DNA from: Hemicentrotus pulcherrimus
Lineage: Eukaryota > Echinodermata > Echinoidea > Camarodonta > Strongylocentrotidae
Direction of reading: 5' to 3'
Assembly: GCA_003118195.1 (NCBI GenBank)
Contig: BEXV01001767.1
Span: 160,112 to 184,232, forward strand
Length of the DNA: 24,121 nt
Shown: positions 1-11,600 of the stretch, piece after piece
How the letters are laid out: each line of letters starts with the position of its first letter
How positions within the stretch are numbered: the first letter of the stretch is position 1
Program-made: the position numbers and the translations under genes
The notes under the pieces: generated by a model
What the model was told of the DNA's origin: nothing
Database searches by the model: none
Seen by the model: only the letters and a program-made list of their open reading frames with translations

Positions 1-251
1 TGTATAGTGCTTGTAACTTTACGAAGAATGGGCCAAATTTCTTATCATTTTGATGATTCCAGAACCTTGCAGATGCTAGATGCTAGATGATCAACCTTTT
101 CTAATCGATTCCACGACGTTTCTTTTACAATGCAATCGCATGACCATAACTGGTCTTTACCTTTAGGTACTATGTCCCATTTGCAGCCCAAAAAATGAAA
201 GACAACACTAATTTAGAACTTCCCTTAAAATGAAAAGGCTTGGAAACGGCT
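1..251. other. Downstream flank, nothing recognised
   Basis: AT-rich sequence beyond the likely polyadenylation site. No EGF-like exon, splice-flanked open frame or RNA gene was seen on either strand. Confidence 0.5.
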
Positions 252-1093
252 TTTATTGGGAAAATAACGACCATAAATTGTCAAATCGACTTAAGTGATA
301 GCTATCACCTAAGTAATAGTCTGATTTTCAGACCCTTTACCGAATGGTTGTACATTTGGTGCTGCACAAAGATTCAATCACTTTAATTTGGGCCATCAAA
401 AGTTGTTACAGCTCATTTTAGGTATGTTATAACACAATACAAAAAAAAGATGTCAGTCAGTCACCTCAATAGTTTCTGACAGTGAAGTCGAGAAGGTAAA
501 CGGGTTTCCTTGCATAATTTGAATACTAGAAAATTGCTAATGTTTACATTTCACAGATAGGACATATATTACATATTCATAATTCCCGCAAAGTTCTAAA
601 TCAATAAAGTTCTATCACAAAATAAAGAGCTTGAAATTGACACCAACGTAGTTTCACATTAACTCATTCAAGTTACGCAGGACATTATAACGTAGAAAAT
701 TTCAGTGTAAAATATACAACAGTAATAAAGAAATCATTCGAAGCTATACAGAAAATACTTGAGAATGTATTTAGTTGAAGTGAATTATACGTTTTGTTAA
801 ATAAACTTACATAATATCGTATCAAGCTGTCGCCTCTGTATATGGATGGAGCTTTGCGTGAACCTTATCTAATCTAAGTAGTAGAAGTGATAGTAGTAAT
901 ACTACTTCTACAACTACTACTACTTCTATTATTACTCATAGCAGTAGTGGTAATAGTATGGAAGTGGATACGAGTTTCAATAAATGATATAATCACTTCT
1001 TCTTACGATACTTCAAAGACAAATACGGACTTCGTGGAAAAAGTTTGTGAACTTGGTTTTGTTTTAAAGTCCATGTTGATGCCCTACTTGAGA
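252..1093 (-). other. Probable 3' UTR
   Basis: This sequence follows the stop codon on the transcript. On the minus strand an AATAAA lies at 257-252 and an ATTAAA variant at 387-382; either could be the polyadenylation signal, giving a 3' UTR of roughly 0.7-0.85 kb. The exact end cannot be read from sequence alone, and a further 3' UTR intron is possible. A trinucleotide-rich hairpin tract lies inside it (separate entry). Confidence 0.4.
877..933 (-). repeat. Imperfect inverted trinucleotide tract (hairpin) in 3' UTR
   Basis: Plus-strand AGT/AGA-rich bases 877-897 are nearly complementary to ACT/TCT-rich bases 913-933: 17 of 21 positions pair, and several mismatches would be wobble pairs on one RNA strand. 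The spacer is about 15 nt. The tract continues as degenerate (ACT/AGT)n to about 957 and produces a spurious leucine-rich plus-strand reading frame. It is probably a microsatellite expanded and inverted; any role in mRNA stability is speculative. Confidence 0.55.
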
Positions 1094-1263
1094 TTACGGG
1101 CTGATGTCAGACTTGGTCTTCGCGGCCTTGACTGTTCGACATGTACAGATAGATAGACCGATGACGGTTAGAACCATCACTGCTATCAGGCAGATGAGAG
1201 CGATCCACCACGGGTCGATCAGCAGGTTGGACTGGCTTTGAGTGTCGTTGATTCCATTATCAG
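1094..1263 (-). CDS. Terminal coding exon: transmembrane helix and short tail
   Basis: The acceptor follows a pyrimidine-rich stretch ending CCAAG, and the exon opens in phase 1. The G left by E31 completes an Ala codon. It encodes about 17 polar juxtamembrane residues (DNGINDTQSQ..), then a hydrophobic helix of about 23 residues starting DPWWIALICL and ending LSICTC, then a 14-residue basic tail (RTVKAAKTKSDISP) and TAA. Tryptophans at the outer boundary and Lys/Arg immediately inside fit type I topology. The two cysteines at the inner boundary could be palmitoylated (inference). The tail has no visible kinase, SH2, NPXY or classical PDZ-ligand motif. Frame, phase and hydropathy all agree, so this is a firm call even though no cDNA is available. 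Confidence 0.88.
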
Positions 1264-4200
1264 CTTGGTTGTAGAAATATAAATAGAGAACAAAATCAAG
1301 AGAAATGGAGATATTTAGAAGTGAAATAAAGGTTTATACAATAAAATTAAGGAGAATTACATGAAGAGGGAAAGCAATACATACGAGGGGCAAAAAAGAA
1401 GAAGATCTTGTATAGATAAGGGCTATTATTATTTATGTTAAGCTATGTCATGCCAGAAGAGATGAATATCAATGATTTACTTCCAATAGATCAAAAAGCG
1501 ATCTGTTTAAAGAAGTTGAATTAATAATTAACAATAAATTGGGTATTGGTATAAATCATTTCTATAGCCAACGTTGGCGGTGTTTTTTTTAAAGCCTTAA
1601 AGGAGTTCAGCCGATAGATGTATAGTTTGACTAAACTTTATACTGGAAATAATGGAAATATCACTTCAAGTAAAGTCTGGACACGGCAACAAGATCAACT
1701 AAACAAATGAAATTCATGAATTATTGAAATTCCCCCTTTTTAAGACTAAAATCCATTAACACGATCGCAAAGGCTTTCAAAAATCAGCGTTATTTGGGGA
1801 ATGTTCAACATCACAATGACATATTACATAATCGTATCATGATTTCTGAAGACAATGACATAAAACATTGAAATGAGATTGTCCTTTTGTTGATTTATTG
1901 AAAGTCTTTGTGATCGCCTTCTGTTTGGAGATCCATCGAAACGATACAACGAAGAATATTATCTTGCGCTAGTCTGTTTTATTAGAGTCGAATCAGAGTC
2001 AAAGAATGATTTTTCAAGCTACCTTGATCGCACAAGTCTCCTGTATATCCATTCTTACACGAGCAGGCAAATCCATCGACTAGGTCCACACAGTTTGATG
2101 TTTGTGAAGGGCATGGCTCAGAAGAACAATCATCTATGTCTACAATAGAAGAAATTAATGCATGTTCTTGAATCTACCTTTCTTTCTCATTTGATCTTTA
2201 TCTATATGCACATCTAATATTTAAAGAATACATATCACTATGTAATGACAAATATTATAAGATCCCCTAAATCACAATAAAAGGGATCATGATTCAAGAG
2301 CATTATAAGGTATGGAACGCAGAGCTCCGGTTGAACAGTTATGCGTGTGTGGCGACAAATCCTTTTTACTGTTCCAGAATGGAAATTTGGATTAAAATTG
2401 TTATTTTCACTTTACAGAAGCAAAACATATAGCTGATCGTTTTGGCGATTGGTCACTAATATATGGAACCCTAAAAAGAGAGCATTAAAAAAAAGTTTTC
2501 ATTACTGGCAATGGCTTTAATAAGCTTAGAGTCAAGCCAAGTATGGTGATATCATTGTAACACCCAACCGATTACATCCGATAGTTGGTAGTGAGGAGCG
2601 ACCTATATTACGTATATGTAATGGTTACGTAAAGAAAATTATTTAAATGGCTAAATACACACTTGTATCTTTGAAGATTACACGACTAGGGCAATATATT
2701 ATATCAAAGCAATTCCACAAAGAGTAGATCCCGACCTTAAGAATTCAGGAATAATCATGCACTAGCTTATAGGGTTAACTAAAAGGTAATTCCAAAGAAA
2801 TACGACCTCATTTCTATTGCAAATTTATTTGTTCCCCAACGAGATAGAAAGCACATCTTTCTTTTTTTTTATCTAAACAACTAGCAATCAATAATAATTT
2901 ACAACTGTAAACTTTGTTAAGCTTTTTGTAAATTGTACTTACTGTTTTCGCATAACGTTCCAGTGAAACCAGCTTGACAGACACACACATCGGAGAGGCA
3001 TCGGGCGCCATTCTCACACGGGAGCAGACCCCCGCAACCTTCAACTGTAAAGGAAATGGATTTTAAAATCAAATTAGGTCGTATGAAATGGTCAATAATT
3101 AACATTATATTGTTCCATTTTGGTATAACATGGACAACATTATTGGCGCACTTAAGGCCCGGTCACACAGAGGGGACGCATGCGGGGCGCACGTCCGGCG
3201 CATGGAAAATTTCCAATTTTGGCCAGTGCGTTGTCGTTCGCTAGGCGTGCGTCATCACTCGTTACTCGTTCGTTGAGCGCGCTGGACCAACGCTAGACCA
3301 GCGCTATGCATTCGTCGTCATTCGCTGTGTGCGTCGGGATTTTTTGAGCATGCTCAAAAGTATGTGCGGAGCACGACGCATGAATGTACACGCCAAAGGC
3401 ACGCAACACGTGCGTTGAGCGCGCTAGACCAGCGCCAGACATACGCGGGGCACACGCCCTGTATACGCACAGCGCGCTAGCTACACGCTGTGCATTTTGT
3501 GTCAGCTCGCTAGCTTTTCCAAAATTATGACAAAAGTTACGTACACGGCCTTTTCCGATTTCCAATGCGCTGGCCGTGTGTCGTAGAACGCGGTGCATGC
3601 GTGGACCATTCGTCCAGCGCGCAAGCAACACGTTGTGCATTCGTGGAAGTTGTTATCATGTGCGCTCTGGGTACGGTCTGTATGCGTACTGTATGCGCCC
3701 TGTATGCGCTCAGTGCGCTAACAACATGCTATGCATTTGGTGTCAAAAGCTGAGCGCACGACAACGCACTGGCCAAAATTGCAAATTTCTCATGCGCTGG
3801 CCGTGCGTTCCCCATGCGTCCTCTCTGTGTGACCGGGCCTTTACCAAAGAGCCTCTGACCTACAGGTAGGTTTGTACAAGGGAAAGTCAAGGGTATGTTC
3901 CATACGTTACGTAAAACAGTTGAGTCTTACAAAGTCGAAGTCGCACATGTTCAATTTACCTAGATTGAATGTTTGTGTGGCACCAAAAGATTCGATTGAT
4001 TCAATGTCGTGTTAAGGTATGGCAAATGTATATGTTGACATGAAAATATAATTGTATTTGATTTCTTTCTAACTAAAATTATATCATGGCTATCAACTTG
4101 TTGAAGTCATCATATTTACTGAACTCTTAGATGTAATGCTCGGTGACTCATGGGACATTTTAGATTGGATAAGCCTATATGGTGTCATCCCGGGATCTCG

Positions 4201-5564
4201 CGCAGTGGTAGGTTTATCAATACTTTCATGGGTTGACAGTATCTATGGTTTAAGATGAAGGAAATCAATTAAACCCATTTTCTGTCACAATTTTTGAAAT
4301 TTGTTGTTGTTGCTAGGTCTCTATGCAATAGTTACCATTTTCGCAGAAAGTTCCGCTGTAGCCTGTCTGACAGACACAAACATCAAAGACGCATATTGCA
4401 CCGTTCTGGCACGGGGAAGGCCCTTCGCAGTTGACTGGAGATTCGGTGGATACTAGGAAATTAATCCATTTAAAGGTCGTAAGAAATGATAGAAAATTAT
4501 ATTGAATTGTTTATGTTTATATCAACTATCACCATATCTCATTAAATGATCGAAAACATGATGTGTGGTAATAAAAGTATTCATCATAAGGAGTTGGAAT
4601 AGAGACACGATATCAGTTTTAAATTCCTACCAGAGGGAAAAAGTATGCCTTAACGCATGTGGTCAAAGCATTGTAAAATGCCAATAGACCGTTTTCAAAT
4701 TTCTGTGCATGTATGTCCGGAACCATATGTTCTACTAAGCAGTCAACAGTCAGCTAATTTCGAGATCAATCCTTTTCATGATTCATTGGGTGCTGTAATT
4801 GGTTATAAAAAGTATGAAAGGCACACAAGATGCCAGTACACACACGCACACACACAAACATAAACACACACTCTCTCTCTCTCTCTCTCTCTCTCTTCCT
4901 TCACCCCAAAAGAAAGATTTGAGTAAGCAAAATACAATGAATCGATCTTGAGACTCCTATACGACGAACTTACGATCTATCTCTTCACACGTAGGGCCTG
5001 TATATCCAGTGTCCCGGCAGCTACATACGAATTCAGTATCATCATCACTGTTGGAACACAATCCGTCATTCTTACATGGTGATAAACGGCAGTGATCTGG
5101 AGAAGATAGGGTGGGAAAGTGTATAAGTTAGAGTACAACAAAAATTAAGAAATGCAGAGGAAAAACGGGGGAGGGGGGCGGGTGAGTAAAGAAAGAAAAC
5201 AAAAGGGAAAGGAAAAGATTTATACATGAATATAGAAATAGGTCAATAAGGAGAGAGAAAGAGAAAGGCATTGAATAAAGAAAAATATAAAGGGCAGAAA
5301 TAAACACAAAAGTAATAGAGAAGAAAATAAATAGGATGAATAGACGTAATATTTGATTTAACCGAAAAAATCAAAAGGGGTAAATAGTGACAAGAAACGA
5401 AATATATCTGGTATTGAGATCATCTTGAAAAGGTGATGAGTATCTCATGTTTAGTGGGCGGAGGAAACAAGAACATATGATTCGCTGTATTAAACAAATA
5501 TTCAAAAGAAAGATCACAGAGATAAGCATAGCGAATTGAAAAGGCAAACAAAATGATAATAATG

Positions 5565-5607
<43 letters not shown>

Positions 5608-8600
5608 TAATACATCTCGAAGTTGCTCCAATTGTGAAATGTAGTTTTGGTACGATACGCCATATAAAATATTATTTTCAAATTTATGTTAACTTTTAAA
5701 CCTACCGATTAGAGAAACGCATTCAACAACAAAATGAATTTTATGACAAATTTATAGAAGGAATTCATAATCAAATTGTGTAGTACTAAAGTACTTTTAT
5801 TGCCGTGACATTGAAGAACTTTAATTGTGTAACAATAATGTGACAAAAGTACAAAATTCATTCAAAATAAAAGTGAATTTAAAAGGTAATAATTTATATT
5901 TCTAAAACCTGTCTTTTAAACTAATTAGACATATACATAAAATGTCTGAAATATTAATCTCGATGTTCAATCGAAAAGAAATCGAATAATGAAAAACAAG
6001 TTTTAAATAGTATAAGATGTGTTAATTAGATATCAATGTTGCGCCAAAAAGAAAATACAATTGCATGCAATCAACGAAGTAAACAATAGGGTAAGTAAAT
6101 AGAAAGGACAATATAAAGGCTGTAATAGACACATCTATCTCGTAAGCAATATACACCATACTATTTTTGTATAATGGAAACTTACAGAATACAGAAATCA
6201 TTTCAAGAATACTTGTTAACGATTTGGTTAATTTATTAGGAAATATAAACAAATCATACAGTGTAAAATATTGATAAGCCTCTGTTAAAGAAGAAAACGT
6301 TCCAAAAATTCAATACGAAGTTCAACAGATATACTGATAACATTTAGTAGTCTACATGTATAAGAACATATAATGATTTTTTTTTTGGGGGGGTGGGCAT
6401 AAATCATCAGTAGGCTTAAAATATTCTAAAATGATAGAGACAATGGTTTATGACGACAAATATAGATTAGTGATGACTAAAGTTATGAGAATTAATACAT
6501 GATCATCTCAATACTACTGATATGTTTTCTTGTGATAAAAATGGTATGTGATACGCATGCATAAAGCTAAACTATTCGAATTCACGACGACACGTTTTCT
6601 CTGTGAAGAATGAAGCATTTTTCTGTAACTCACTGGTGACTTCGCACGCATCTCCCAGAAATTCATCACCACATTCGCAAACAAATCCAGAATTCTCTCC
6701 ATTATTGGAACACGGTCGGTCATTCTCACATGGGTCATTTATACAGAAATCTGAAAACAAAAAGTGATTTGATAAGATATACCTTATCCAAAAAACAACA
6801 GATAAGGCATAAGGTGTTATCATCGTTGTTCAAGCATGTTCGCTGATTTTCACACTGGTTATCTAAGCAAAAGTCTACATAACACAATCAAGACATATAT
6901 TAGACCTCAAATAAATAATTTTGTCAAGAGATTCTTTTCTCATGAACATATGAACGATTTAAAGAATATTTCAAAAAGAGGTTATTGTTCTAAACTCTCA
7001 AATCTGAAATAGAAGTAAGATGAACATGCAACAAACAAACTAGAGGTTTTTTACTAAGGAAGGAATTGAAACCCTACAGCATGCATCAATATATATTTCA
7101 AAAAACGAACGAAAACCCAAAGATAGGTAGTGAGAATAGCATATCTAATTACCTAATTATGGCGAGATTACATGCAGTTAACAACTAAATAGTTTAAACT
7201 CCTTGTAAATTTGAAGTTTTTTGTGTGTGTTTTCGTAACTCAAGAATGAAAGATGGACTGGTTGTAAGGGGCATTTGTTGGATACGTCTAGATGTAAGCT
7301 TAAATATGTATATATCTCAATAAATATAAATCGGGACATATCAATTGTTCACATACCGGTACTAAAAAAAGGAACTCGGTAAGTTCAAGAATAGATTAGT
7401 TGTTAACTGTATTAAGAGTCATGTAGAGATATATAAAATAGAAACATCTAAATCTAAATTTAATCTAAAATAAATTAGGAAAGGCAGGCCTAATAAACAA
7501 ATTACTGTTACTTAAGTAAAAATGTATAATAAAAAGAATTCTTATATAATTTATCTTTGCAATAAGTATTTTTTTTTTGCAATACACGACAATTGTATAC
7601 TGTTCAATAAAACAAACACGTACATTAAGATTTTACCACTTCTAATTTAGCTAATGAATTATGAAATGCATTTATTAGTACGTTCTATACAACTCTAGTA
7701 TTAATGAAATGGTACAATACGTGCATTTTGATGCAAGCTCATTCCCCCCCCCCCACCCCCAACAACAAAATCCCACAAAAAATCATAACGTCCTTATTTT
7801 TTTACAAAAATATCCATGAATTTATTTTTTTAAAGGAAGGCAGTTAGTTGAAAGTATGACTTACTAGTGAATTCACACCGATCTCCAATATACTCATCGC
7901 CACAATCACATACAAAGCCATCTTCAGCATCGTTGTTTGAACAAGGCCGTCCGTTCTGACAGGGGTTGTCCATACAGAAATCTGTAGCTGATGAAGAGAC
8001 AGACCGTATACCATACAATCACATTTAATACAGCTAATGATAATATCATCGCAAAAGTTGTCATATCCATGAGATCTTACTGCAAAGATTTAGCAGTTAT
8101 TTACTGCTCTTGTCGGCTATTTAAAATCGCAAAACATCATACTCTTTAAAGTAAACGCATATTGACACATTCTAATATCAATGAGTGAAATTATGGACAG
8201 CAGTCGTTACCATTTAGATATAATTGTATCACTCACCGAGAGGTGAGAACTCATTTTCTAAGTTTAATCATTTGCACTGATGGACTTACTAGAAATTGGA
8301 AATCCACACGTTTTTCCAGTGAAATCGTCGCCACAGTCACAAACGAAATCGGAGTTGTCATCATTGTTGGAACACGGTTTTCCGTTCTCACATGGATCAT
8401 CAGAACAGAAATCTGCAAAGAAGGGATGAGTTGTTGTTTATTGTTCAGTCATGACTGTGCCTTCTTAAACATAAGTAGTGATTCCAAAACTTGTTTTTAT
8501 TCTAACAAAGGCGTTACAAAGTGACACGTTGACTATAAATGCATTCTTCATTCCTATTAGACACTGGTGGCATGATTCTGTAACATGATTCTGTGAACGT

Positions 8601-11600
8601 GTAAACCTGCATTGCCATATAATAGAAGTAGAGACTAGAGGGCCATATTATTCACCCTTTTGTTCACCCCCCCCCCCCCCCCCCNTATTCCTCACCACAA
8701 TCACATCTGAAGTTTGTATTAGCTGGATTGTTCTCACAGGGGCGTCCATTACGACAAGAATCACTCAGGCAGAAATCTTGGAAGGGATAAATAGATCCGA
8801 CAAATTATATATCATAACTACGTGAAGTTTTAGATACCAGAAACTCATGAACACAATGAATATGGAGAGCCTTTAATTAGAGACAATATGTTTTAATGTT
8901 TGACCATTATCGTAGCTTTTGTTTACATTGTTAAAGCTGGGGACACACTATAATCGCCCAATATATAGAAATATGCATTACCGGAATAAACAATGAAAAT
9001 AAATTATGAAACGTCGCGTTATTTTGAGGACAATTTTTTATCTCATTAATTTTTATAGAGAAAAATGGTCGCTATTTTGTTCATCATCCATAAGTTCGGC
9101 TTATTATTATGAGACTTACTTGTAAATTCGCACATATCGCCGATGAATTCGTCCTCGCAGTTGCATACGAACCCAGTGTTTTCATCGTTGTTTATACAAG
9201 GTTGGTTATTCTCACATGGATCACCATTACAATAGTCTGAAAAAGAACACGAAAAACGAATTTAACAGTTGTTCTTATATCACTATTTTTATCACAAGGT
9301 CCTCATTGACATTCTTTGAAAATGCAAAGTTCTTCTAAATGATTTTCCTAAGGTACCTGTAATACAATTGCTCATGACAAATGGACAGTGACACATTCGT
9401 TTTCCAAAGTAAGACCCCAAAAGGATTCGATAGTAAGTATATAACATCAGGGCCATAACGAAGAGAGTCTAATTTCTTTTATATTTTTAAAGTCAGGAAT
9501 TGAATCTCGAAATACATCTCCAAGACCATCTGGTAACGACCATTTTTTTTTCTTAAGAGATGCATACGTGTACCCTTTAATGAGAGCCTTAAATGAAAGA
9601 TGATATGTTGTCATGATTGACCAATATCGTGCTTTTTATACAGTGTTAAAGTTGGGGGAAATTTAGAGGTAGCAGAGACTTCAAAATGTCACTTCAGGTA
9701 TTTACTTACTGGTAAAATCACAAGTGTCTGTAGTGAATTAATCTCCACAATCACAAACAAAGCCAGTATTATCATCGTTGTTTGAACATAGTCTCGAGTT
9801 TTGACAAGGGTTGTTCTGACAAAAATCTGAAAAGAGCAAGACTTGGTGATTAGTAACCTGCGAGCAATTAGTTCCCATGATCTCCCCTGGAATATGTTAG
9901 CTGATATATCTATTCAACAGATACCAGTGTTAATCTAAGCTGTATACACTTCTCGTTTTTCACGTTTCTTCCATTTAGATACCAACTCTACTAAAAATAA
10001 ACAAATCTAACGACAAATGCTATTATGTTTAAACCTGCTAAAATTACTTGATCACTAGATGTCATAGCTTTATGACCATTTTTAACCCATTGCTTACTAA
10101 ACAAACCTGGTGGTCCCTGTGTTAAGCCTGTGTGATTTAGATAATTCAGTAGACAGGGGGTTAATCCATTTTTTTAGAAAGAATGAGGGAAGGCTGGAGA
10201 AAAATGTTTATTCCTTTACACATCGAACTCATGTTAAGAAACAGAGGAGCAAAGCGACGGGGAAATTGAATGAATGCCAAGTTTTATTGGGATGTCAAAG
10301 TTAGATAAAACTACAAGAAAGTGAGGTATTGTTATTTCTAATAAATCAATAGTTAGACAAACATAGTAGTTAGAAGTAATAATGTCGAAAGTCAAATATA
10401 TAGATGTATTATGAAAACAGTATCAGTGAGAGAGAATGAAACTAAGCAAGCGAAAAGAGGTTCTAGATCACATGCTGTTTATATCCTTTTCAAAATGGCA
10501 TAAACTATATCACTGAATGTAAGACCAACTTACTTGCAAAATTGACACGAACAGCATATGCAATCAGCGTGATCTGCGTTGTTCATACTCGATTCTCCAT
10601 TGCGACAGGGGTGTTTGAAGCGCAAAGCACTGCGCGCAATAAAACCGAACGCAACTGCTAAAGCAGCATAATGAACTTCAATAGGCTTTTACCTTTAACC
10701 GGACTGACTTAGGATAGTTTTTTTACCAAGTGACAAATATTGCGTCTCTTATTTATTTGATCCAGTCTCTTTTAAAATGAGAAAATACGATATTTTAATT
10801 GCTAGTTGGAGATCCCCCAATGAGCTAGGAATGACAGCATGCAAACATGCTAAATGTGAAAGAGAAAAAAAGGAAACCGTTCTAATTAAAGAAGAGGCAA
10901 ACAGCTACTACATGCAGAATGTCTCCCGATCATAGTATATACTTTTTTTTTTAATACATGCACACTCTAGATAATATGCACAACAACTCACTCCTTATGT
11001 CACATTCAACTCCCAAATATTTATCTCCACAATCACAAACAAAATCTGAATCATCCATGTTGTTCGATCACACGAGTCTCCTGCACAAAAATCTGTTTAA
11101 AGCATAACGAAATAGGCATCTCTCAAACACAATTTAGATTACAAACTGTTGTGAGGTCAATCTCCTGTAGTCAGGGTAGCTGAAATAAATGAAGCCAACA
11201 TAACAAACAAAATAATAGTGAAAAAATAGACAATAAGATTATTAGAACATGCAAAAATCTTAGGCCAGGTTGTATATAAATGAAGATCATGTTGAAACCT
11301 GATGAATAGTGATTATACTTACTAATTACGTCACAAGTGTCTCCAAGATACTCGTCTCCACAATAGCACAGAAATCCATCATTGTCCTCATTGTTTTCAC
11401 ATGCTCTACCATTCTGGCATGGGTTGTCGCGACAAAAGTCTGATAGTTAAGGAAATTGTTACAAAAATAGATTTCCTCCGTTAACAATGATCTTTCCATC
11501 AGTTTGAAACATGATCACATTGGTCACAAGACATGACAACAAACATATCCGCTATTGTTATAGCTTAATGCCAGTGTATCGGAAAAAACATGGGACAAAT

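Larger units (their letters stand above)
3045..4335 (-). other. Intron between E29 and E30
   Basis: 1291 bp, more than half of it the transposon at 3155-3840. The remaining sequence (3844-4335) holds nothing recognisable. Without the insertion the intron would be about 600 bp. Confidence 0.8.
5097..6633 (-). other. Intron between E27 and E28
   Basis: 1537 bp containing the purine-rich tract, the (ATA)n microsatellite and a T/G homopolymer pair near 6378-6396. No EGF relic seen. Confidence 0.75.
8776..9925 (-). repeat. Second copy of the E14-E15 segment (holds E22-E23)
   Basis: Intron and exon sequence aligns with 14115-15335: shared landmarks are GGGATAAATAGATCCGAC beside E24, GTGACACATTCGTTTTCCAA with CCCCAAAAGGA in the intron, and GTTCCCATGATC with CCTGGAATATGTTAGCTGA beyond E22. 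This copy has the in-frame TAA in E22, while the other copy is open. Confidence 0.75.

Noticed and set aside
887..1156. Plus-strand open frame with a leucine-rich start
   Set aside because: It is an ACT/CTA repeat read in one frame plus the antisense of the terminal exon; no splice or domain support.
3293..3869. Several open frames (both strands) of 62-115 codons
   Set aside because: All lie within or across the transposon, whose CpG-rich sequence is poor in stops; no transposase motif or protein domain.
5371..5631. Minus-strand polyleucine open frame
   Set aside because: Created by the (ATA)n microsatellite.
6022..6252. Minus-strand hydrophobic open frame
   Set aside because: AT-rich intron sequence with no cysteine pattern, no conserved motif and no flanking splice context.
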